A DNA stretch of 5,302 nucleotides, taken from the NCBI GenBank assembly GCA_003483345.1, contig DMWH01000141.1:1-5302 (forward strand). Reading direction: 5' to 3'. Shown piece after piece: positions 1-5,302 of the stretch; within the stretch, counting starts at the first letter, position 1; each line of letters starts with the position of its first letter. The notes under the pieces are model-generated. The model saw nothing but the letters and a program-made list of their open reading frames with translations, was not told where the DNA came from and did no database searches. Made by a program: the position numbers and the translations under genes. Origin of the DNA: Clostridiales bacterium. GTDB lineage: Bacteria; Bacillota; Clostridia; Tissierellales; Sedimentibacteraceae.

Positions 1-464
1 ATCGAACTTACAATTGTATTTATAAGAGGTAGTTTAAATACGTAAAAACTCACATCATTATTAAAGATAGGGTCGGTTGCTCCAAATTCCACACCGTTTA
101 TATATTGAAGAATTTCAAACCACATGGTGGATATTATATTCAATGTTATAAGAAGACTTGCTCCTGCAGAAATTAATTTAATAGTTAAATTCAATTTTTT
201 ATTTACAACGATTATTTCTGTTTCTTCATCATATTTCTTCTTTAGTTTCTTAATAAATATGTACAATAAGATGCTCAATATAATAAAAATCGGAATACCA
301 ATCATAATTTGCGCTTTAATTTTGGTAAAAAATGTTTGGGTATAGCCGACTTCTTTAAACCACAAATAATTTGTAATAAATTCTACTATATTGGTAAAGG
401 AATTGATAATCAAAAAAACGATGACAACAATTCCCAGTACAAATAATCTTCCTTTATTCCTCAT
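1..464 (-). CDS. UPF0182 family integral membrane protein, N-terminal part (3' end beyond left edge)
   Basis: The frame opens with ATG at 464 and stays open for 154 codons to the window edge, so the gene is truncated by the window and not broken. I recognise UPF0182 (DUF-type, PF03699) from NYLWFKEVGY at residues 32-41 and DPIFNNDVSFYVFKLP at 131-146, both characteristic of the N-terminal part of this family. Three hydrophobic segments are visible, at about residues 7-24, 52-71 and 92-113. The basic loop KKLKKK (72-77) follows the second, consistent with a cytoplasmic N-terminus and positive-inside topology. Family members are usually around 900 residues, with several N-terminal membrane helices followed by a large soluble domain; their function is not established. 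The start is fixed by a strong AAAAGGAGG just upstream, which overlaps the sigB stop codon, so the gene is probably co-transcribed with sigB. Family assignment is fairly sure; function is unknown. Confidence 0.88.
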   Translation of the reverse strand, partial: MRNKGRLFVLGIVVIVFLIINSFTNIVEFITNYLWFKEVGYTQTFFTKIKAQIMIGIPIFIILSILLYIFIKKLKKKYDEETEIIVVNKKLNLTIKLISAGASLLITLNIISTMWFEILQYINGVEFGATDPIFNNDVSFYVFKLPLINTIVSS

Positions 465-477
465 ATTACCTCCTTTT
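465..477 (-). promoter_or_regulatory. Ribosome binding site of the UPF0182 gene, overlapping the sigB stop
   Basis: On the minus strand the junction reads TAAAAGGAGGTAATATG. The sigB stop TAA (478-476) shares bases with the A-run of a near-perfect Shine-Dalgarno AAAAGGAGG (477-469), followed by four bases and the ATG at 464-462. Only 11 nt separate the two coding regions, so there is no room for a promoter or terminator here. It fixes the UPF0182 start and supports co-transcription. Confidence 0.85.
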
Positions 478-1237
478 ATCTGTAGTATTCAATTCTTAAT
501 TTTTCCAAAGATTTCTTTTCTATTCTGGAAACAGTCATTTGAGATATTTTTAATTCTTTGGCAATATCACTTTGAGTTTTATTTTCATAAAACCTCTTTA
601 TAATGATATTTTTTTCAAGTTCATTCAATTTACTCATCGATTTGTTCAAAAAATCCAAATTTTCTATTAGATTGTAATGTTTATCCTCAGCTCCCACAAC
701 ATCCATAAGCGATATGTCATTATCATCCCTGCTTAAATCAAATTTTTCATCAAGGGATTGAGAATTAAACATTCTTCCTGCCTCAAATGCTTCCAATACT
801 TCTTCCTCTGTACTGCTTATATATTCGGCAATTTCTTTTATTGTTGGTGCCCTGTGAAGCCGGGCTGTCAAAATATTGTTGTATTCATTGACTTTTCTTG
901 ATATTTCCTGAATTTTTCTGGGCACCTTAACAGCCCAACCCTTATCTCGAAAATATTTTTTTATTTCTCCCAATATGGTTGGTGTTGCAAAACTTGTAAA
1001 TTCAAATCCTTTTGATATATCAAATCTTTCTATGGCAAAAATAAGCCCCATGCATGCAATTTGATATATATCGTCATGCTCGATACCTCTGTTGCTGTAT
1101 TTTCTGGATATAATTTCAGCCATATATTTATATTTTTCAAAAATTTGATTTCTTATTTCTATATCTTTGGTTTCATGATAAAGTAAAAACAAATCATAAT
1201 TTTTAATACGCTTGGAGTTTTTACTCGGTTCAATCAT
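476..1237 (-). CDS. sigB: SigB-type general stress RNA polymerase sigma factor (sigma-70 group 3, SigB/SigF/SigG family)
   Basis: 253 residues from ATG at 1237, a typical length for SigB/SigF/SigG factors. It directs RNA polymerase to alternative promoters and should be held inactive by the anti-sigma factor encoded just upstream. Region 2 spans about residues 25-105 and contains HDDIYQIACMGLIFAIERFD and FTSFATPTILGEIKKYFRDK. The stretch FATPTILGEIK followed by WAVKVPR matches SigB better than the sporulation factors SigF/SigG, as I remember them. Region 3 follows (about 108-190), and region 4.2 carries the helix-turn-helix TQSDIAKELKISQMTVSRIE (about 221-240). An in-frame TTG at 1246 would add three residues and overlap rsbW by 8 nt, but the only upstream AGG would lie 2 nt from it. 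The ATG has 11 nt spacing and sits one base after the rsbW stop, so I prefer ATG. The call as a SigB-like factor is firm; the exact regulon (stress, or another function) is inferred. Confidence 0.93.
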   Translation of the reverse strand: MIEPSKNSKRIKNYDLFLLYHETKDIEIRNQIFEKYKYMAEIISRKYSNRGIEHDDIYQIACMGLIFAIERFDISKGFEFTSFATPTILGEIKKYFRDKGWAVKVPRKIQEISRKVNEYNNILTARLHRAPTIKEIAEYISSTEEEVLEAFEAGRMFNSQSLDEKFDLSRDDNDISLMDVVGAEDKHYNLIENLDFLNKSMSKLNELEKNIIIKRFYENKTQSDIAKELKISQMTVSRIEKKSLEKLRIEYYR

Positions 1238-1251
1238 ATTAATCAACGCCT
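1235..1251 (-). promoter_or_regulatory. rsbW-sigB translational coupling junction with weak ribosome binding site
   Basis: The minus strand reads AGGCGTTGATTAATATG: a weak AGG (1251-1249), the rsbW stop TAA (1241-1239), one base, then the sigB ATG (1237-1235). No GGAGG-like site precedes sigB, in contrast to every other downstream gene in this block. Translation of sigB therefore probably depends on ribosomes finishing rsbW, which would keep the sigma factor at or below the level of its antagonist (inference). An alternative TTG start at 1246 is less likely because of spacing. Confidence 0.6.
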
Positions 1252-1613
1252 ATTTTATTTTTTTCAAAAGTTATTGTTTTATTATTTAAATCATAATTGA
1301 AATTATCGGACAAACTTTCAATAATCAATATGCTCATATCATTATTTAAACTTTCTTCGGATAATTCACCATCATTTAAATCCGCTACCGTCACTATAAT
1401 CTTATTTTTGAAAACTTGATAAGATATTTCAAAATCTTCCGTGCTGCGGCTTAAATTCATTATAAAAAATGTGCAAATTTCAGATATTATTACCTTTATA
1501 TCTTCAATTTCATCAATATTGAATCCGTTTAGATTAAATAGTGACGACGATGTTAATCTTATTGTGCTCATATATTCGGATTTTTTTGGAATTTTCAACA
1601 ATATTTTATCCAT
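1239..1613 (-). CDS. rsbW: RsbW-type anti-sigma factor (GHKL/HATPase fold) with degenerate ATP-binding motifs
   Basis: 124 residues, shorter than the roughly 160 of Bacillus RsbW. In the family this cytoplasmic protein binds and inhibits SigB, and as a serine kinase it phosphorylates RsbV. The N-terminal half aligns well with RsbW: IPKKSEYMSTIRLTSSSLFN (residues 8-27) and DEIEDIKVIISEIC (34-47). The nucleotide site does not. The N-box keeps Glu45, but its Mg-coordinating Asn is Phe49; the G1 box keeps Asp78 but has Asn80 in place of the first Gly; and the GLGL box is Met-Ser-Ile-Leu (93-96). The segment between these boxes is about 15 residues shorter than in B. subtilis RsbW, and the C-terminal tail is missing. 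It may bind SigB without hydrolysing ATP. It begins 4 nt after rsbV, with GGGAG (1625-1621) spaced 7 nt from the ATG. Identity rests on partial similarity plus its place between rsbV and sigB. Confidence 0.82.
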   Translation of the reverse strand: MDKILLKIPKKSEYMSTIRLTSSSLFNLNGFNIDEIEDIKVIISEICTFFIMNLSRSTEDFEISYQVFKNKIIVTVADLNDGELSEESLNNDMSILIIESLSDNFNYDLNNKTITFEKNKIGVD

Positions 1614-1617
1614 TTCA

Positions 1618-1929
1618 TCACTCCCGGATATTAAACACTTTGTTTAAACCTGTTATATCAAAAAGTTTATAAATATTTGGCTTTAAATTGATTATTTCCA
1701 GATTTAAACTGTTTTCCTGCATTTTTTTATAAATGCTCATCAAAACACCAAGCCCTGTACTATCGATATACTCTAAGCTTTCACCGTCAATGATGATGCT
1801 GGTATTTCTTTCTTCAATCAGTGAAAATATTTGATTTTTCAGCTCAGGAGAAGTGTATATGTCTACTTCTCCTATCGGTTTTATTTCTATAATGCTATCC
1901 TGAATTTTGCTTTCAATTTCCAATGACAT
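1618..1929 (-). CDS. rsbV: RsbV-type anti-anti-sigma factor (STAS domain)
   Basis: 103 residues, almost entirely one STAS domain, the normal size for RsbV/SpoIIAA proteins. In its unphosphorylated form the protein binds the anti-sigma factor and frees the sigma factor. The N-terminal GEVDIYTSPELK (residues 20-31) and YIDSTGLGVLMSIYKKM (54-70) are characteristic; Ser57 in the DSTGLG motif is the conserved phosphorylation site. The C-terminal part, LFDITGLNKVFNI (89-101), matches the usual end of the domain. The start is set by GGAGGT (1942-1937), 7 nt before the ATG. It follows gyrA by 28 nt and precedes rsbW by 4 nt, so it leads the rsbV-rsbW-sigB cassette. SpoIIAA is the closest alternative, but the SigB-like sigma gene downstream favours RsbV. 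No phosphatase (RsbU, RsbP or RsbZ type) that would reset Ser57 is encoded in the window. Confidence 0.93.
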   Translation of the reverse strand: MSLEIESKIQDSIIEIKPIGEVDIYTSPELKNQIFSLIEERNTSIIIDGESLEYIDSTGLGVLMSIYKKMQENSLNLEIINLKPNIYKLFDITGLNKVFNIRE

Positions 1930-1957
1930 ATTTTTTACCTCCGTTATTCTTCCTTTT
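1930..1957 (-). promoter_or_regulatory. Short gyrA-rsbV intergenic region with strong ribosome binding site
   Basis: These 28 nt contain GGAGGT (1942-1937) 7 nt before the rsbV ATG. There is no inverted repeat followed by a T-run that could act as a terminator, so gyrA transcripts are expected to continue into rsbV. Any separate promoter for the sigma cassette would have to lie inside the gyrA 3' end; I found no convincing one. Confidence 0.75.
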
Positions 1958-4396
1958 TCAATCTTCCTCTGAAAAAATCTTTGCTATTGAGGCAACTTTG
2001 TCGTCACCCTTCAATCTCATTGCAATAACACCTTGAGTATCTCTTCCCATTATGGAAATATCTCTTGCATGCATTCTGATTATCGTTCCGCTTGTACTTA
2101 AAATCATAATGTCATCTTCTTTATCAACTATTAGTGAATTGACTATAAGCCCTGTTTTTTTATTTATGTTGTGGGCTTTCATACCTTTTCCGCCCCTGCT
2201 CTGAGGTCTGTATTCCTGAGACAGGGTTATTTTTGCATAACCGTTTTCTGTTACGGTTAAAATGTGTTTATTTTCATCGCTTTTCCTAATAATGCTCATG
2301 GCAACAAGCTCATCGTTTTTAGAAAGTGTTATTGCTTTAACTCCCATGGTGTTTCTGCCGGTTTCTCTTACGTCGCTCTCATGGAATCTTATACCCTTTC
2401 CTTGTTTCGTAACAATGAATATATCCTTTGTTCCGTCTGTTTTGTTAACACTTATCAATTCATCGTCTTCTGCAATTTTTATAGCCACCAAACCTGTCTT
2501 TCTGTTTGATTCAAATTCGCTGAGCTTAGTTTTTTTGATAATACCCTTCTTGGTTACAAAAATCAAAAATTCATTATCGTTAAATTCTCTTATCGGAATC
2601 AATGATTTTATTTTTTCGCCCGGTTCAATGTTAATCAAGTTTATTGCAGCTGTTCCTTTAGCCTGACGTCTTGCTTCCGGTACTTCATATGCCTTTATTT
2701 TATATATTTTCCCTTTGTTTGTAACAAACATTAAATAATCATGAGTTGATGTTATAAACAAATCCTTTACAAAGTCTTCATCTCTTGTGGTTAGTGCGGT
2801 AATTCCCTTACCGCCTCTGTTTTGAACCTTATAAGTATCCTCCGGAAGCCTTTTAATATATCCGAAATTTGTAAGTGTTATTGCAACATTTTCCTCCTCT
2901 ATTAAATCTTCTACATTGATTTCTCCTTCATCTGCTGTAATTTTTGTTTTTCTTTCATCATAAAAACTATTCTTTATTTCTTTTAATTCATCCTTTATTA
3001 TTTGGTCAATCAAATTCTGATTAGATAGAATTTCTTTAAACTTGTTTATCATTTTTATCAGGTCTTCATATTCAGCATTTAATTTTTCTCTTTCAAGACC
3101 TTGCAGACGTCTAAGTCTCATATCTACTATGGCTCTTGCCTGTATTTCCGTTAAATTAAATGCTTCCATTAATCTTTTCTCGGCATCGTCATAGGATGCT
3201 CTGATAATTTTAATAACTTCATCTATATTATCAATTGCAATCAATAAACCTTCAACAATATGTGCTCGGGCCTCAGCTTTATCTAAATCATACTTTGTCC
3301 TTCTGACAATAACTTCCCTTTGATGTTCTACATAGTGGTATATCATTTCTTTTAAGTTTAAAACCTTTGGCTCATTATTTACCAAAGCAATCATTATTAC
3401 GCTGAAGCTGTCCTGCATCTGAGTATGTTTGAATAATTGATTAAGTACTATGTTGGGATTATAATCTCTTTTAATTTCAATAACAATCCTCATTCCGTCT
3501 CTGTCGCTTTCATCCCTAATGTCGGAAATTCCTTCAATTATTCTATCCTTTACAAGATCAGCTATTTTTTCAATAAGTCTGGCCTTATTCACCTGATATG
3601 GAAGTTCTGATACTAATATTTGGCTTTTATTGTTTTTTAATTCTTCTATTTCGGCTTTAGCCTTAACCTTTAATATTCCTCTTCCTGTCAAGTAAGCATT
3701 TTTAATGTTGTCTTTGCCTTCAATTATGGCGCCTGTGGGAAAATCAGGACCTTTTATATATCTCATAAGTCCGGGAATATCTATATCAGGATTTTCAATA
3801 TAAGCAATTATCCCGTTTATTACCTCTCCGATATTATGAGGAGGTATGGAGCTTGCCATTCCTACCGCTATACCTGATGAACCGTTTACCAGCAAGTTAG
3901 GAAAACGGCTTGGAAGCACAACGGGCTCCTTCAAAGTTTCGTCAAAATTCGGTCTGAAATCAACCGTACCTTTATTAAAATCACGAAGCATCTCCATTGC
4001 TATTTTTGACATACGTGCTTCGGTATAACGCATTGCTGCTGCCTCATCACCGTCTATGGAGCCAAAATTTCCGTGTCCGTCAATTAATGGATAGCGCATG
4101 GAGAAACTTTGTGCTAACCTTACCATTGCATCATAAACGGCAGTATCTCCGTGAGGATGATACTTACCCAGAACATCTCCTACAATTCGGGCGCTTTTTT
4201 TGTGAGGTTTATCCGGCGAAAGCCCCAATTCACTTGCCGAATATAATATTCTTCTGTGAACCGGTTTAAGCCCGTCCCTTACATCAGGCAATGCTCTTGA
4301 TACTATTACGGTCATTGCATAGTCTAAATAAGACCTTTTCATTTCTTCAGAAATATTTATATTTACAATTTTGTTTTTATTCACATTTTCGCTCAT
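1958..4396 (-). CDS. gyrA: DNA gyrase subunit A
   Basis: Complete at 812 residues, close to the usual length for Firmicutes. GyrA forms the A2B2 gyrase that introduces negative supercoils; this subunit cuts and rejoins DNA and wraps it. The N-terminal breakage-reunion domain covers about residues 1-500, with the catalytic Tyr124 in AMRYTEARM following Arg123. The quinolone region [10 protein letters not shown] (80-89) has Thr85 and Asp89 at the places of E. coli Ser83 and Asp87; Thr here is a normal clostridial state. The C-terminal beta-pinwheel (about 502-810) carries the GyrA box as QNRGGKG (525-531), and a second similar motif, QSRGGKG (732-738). The presence of a GyrA box and the adjacent gyrB argue against topoisomerase IV ParC. 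The start is supported by GAGAGG (4408-4403), 6 nt before the ATG; gyrB ends 15 nt upstream, so the two are in one operon. Confidence 0.98.
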   Translation of the reverse strand: MSENVNKNKIVNINISEEMKRSYLDYAMTVIVSRALPDVRDGLKPVHRRILYSASELGLSPDKPHKKSARIVGDVLGKYHPHGDTAVYDAMVRLAQSFSMRYPLIDGHGNFGSIDGDEAAAMRYTEARMSKIAMEMLRDFNKGTVDFRPNFDETLKEPVVLPSRFPNLLVNGSSGIAVGMASSIPPHNIGEVINGIIAYIENPDIDIPGLMRYIKGPDFPTGAIIEGKDNIKNAYLTGRGILKVKAKAEIEELKNNKSQILVSELPYQVNKARLIEKIADLVKDRIIEGISDIRDESDRDGMRIVIEIKRDYNPNIVLNQLFKHTQMQDSFSVIMIALVNNEPKVLNLKEMIYHYVEHQREVIVRRTKYDLDKAEARAHIVEGLLIAIDNIDEVIKIIRASYDDAEKRLMEAFNLTEIQARAIVDMRLRRLQGLEREKLNAEYEDLIKMINKFKEILSNQNLIDQIIKDELKEIKNSFYDERKTKITADEGEINVEDLIEEENVAITLTNFGYIKRLPEDTYKVQNRGGKGITALTTRDEDFVKDLFITSTHDYLMFVTNKGKIYKIKAYEVPEARRQAKGTAAINLINIEPGEKIKSLIPIREFNDNEFLIFVTKKGIIKKTKLSEFESNRKTGLVAIKIAEDDELISVNKTDGTKDIFIVTKQGKGIRFHESDVRETGRNTMGVKAITLSKNDELVAMSIIRKSDENKHILTVTENGYAKITLSQEYRPQSRGGKGMKAHNINKKTGLIVNSLIVDKEDDIMILSTSGTIIRMHARDISIMGRDTQGVIAMRLKGDDKVASIAKIFSEED

Positions 4397-4411
4397 TTAC
4401 AACCTCTCAGC

Positions 4412-5302
<891 letters not shown>

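Noticed and set aside
124..603. Two short plus-strand open frames (73 and 70 codons) with hydrophobic translations
   Set aside because: They lie opposite the UPF0182 gene and the end of sigB, lack ribosome binding sites, and their hydrophobicity mirrors the AT-rich membrane-protein gene on the other strand. They are antisense shadows.
1993..2030. Possible SigB-type promoter in the gyrA 3' end (minus-strand GTTATT, 14 nt, GGGTGA)
   Set aside because: Only about half of the -35 positions and four of six -10 positions match the GTTTAA/GGGTAT consensus, which is easily reached by chance in this AT-rich sequence, and the bases are constrained by gyrA coding.
2262..2666. Plus-strand frame of 134 codons inside gyrA
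   Set aside because: It is fully antisense to the conserved GyrA C-terminal domain, shows no family motif and has no credible start context.
4148..4157. Thr in place of Ser in the GyrA quinolone region as a resistance change
   Set aside because: Thr at this position is the normal state in clostridia such as C. difficile, where resistance comes from Thr to Ile; the Asp at 89 is also unchanged.

Overview
The window is AT-rich, and every gene I can support lies on the minus strand. Read from right to left they form one tightly spaced train: gyrB (C-terminal 296 codons, running off the right edge), gyrA (complete), an RsbV-type anti-anti-sigma factor, an RsbW-type anti-sigma factor, a SigB-type sigma factor, and the start of a large UPF0182 membrane protein that runs off the left edge. 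The gaps are 15, 28, 4, 1 and 11 nt. I see no space for a terminator between any two genes, so the block looks like one transcription unit, although internal promoters inside genes cannot be excluded.

Low G+C, strong AGGAGG-type ribosome binding sites, Firmicutes-like GyrA and GyrB, and an rsbV-rsbW-sigB cassette next to gyrBA all suggest an anaerobic clostridial Firmicute. The Peptostreptococcaceae/Tissierellia side is my best guess, because I recall Clostridioides difficile also having its sigB locus near gyrA. I cannot name a species. gyrB-gyrA usually follow dnaA-dnaN-recF, so the origin region is probably not far beyond the right edge, with these genes transcribed away from it (inference).

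Region by region (+ strand coordinates): 1-464 is the N-terminal part of a UPF0182 protein; 476-1237 is sigB; 1239-1613 is rsbW; 1618-1929 is rsbV; 1958-4396 is gyrA; 4412-5302 is gyrB. No stretch over 300 bases lacks a gene, and I find no RNA genes, mobile elements, CRISPR arrays or repeats.

In the standard partner switch, RsbW either holds SigB inactive or binds unphosphorylated RsbV, and it uses ATP to phosphorylate RsbV on a serine. Here the RsbV serine is intact, but RsbW has lost most of its recognisable ATP-binding motifs: the N-box Asn, the G1 Gly and the GLGL box, and its ATP lid is short. That mismatch is the most interesting feature of the window. Next is an Asn in the GyrB EGDSAGG motif at the position classically linked to quinolone resistance. 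Third is the tight coupling of a UPF0182 gene of unknown function to the end of the sigB cassette.
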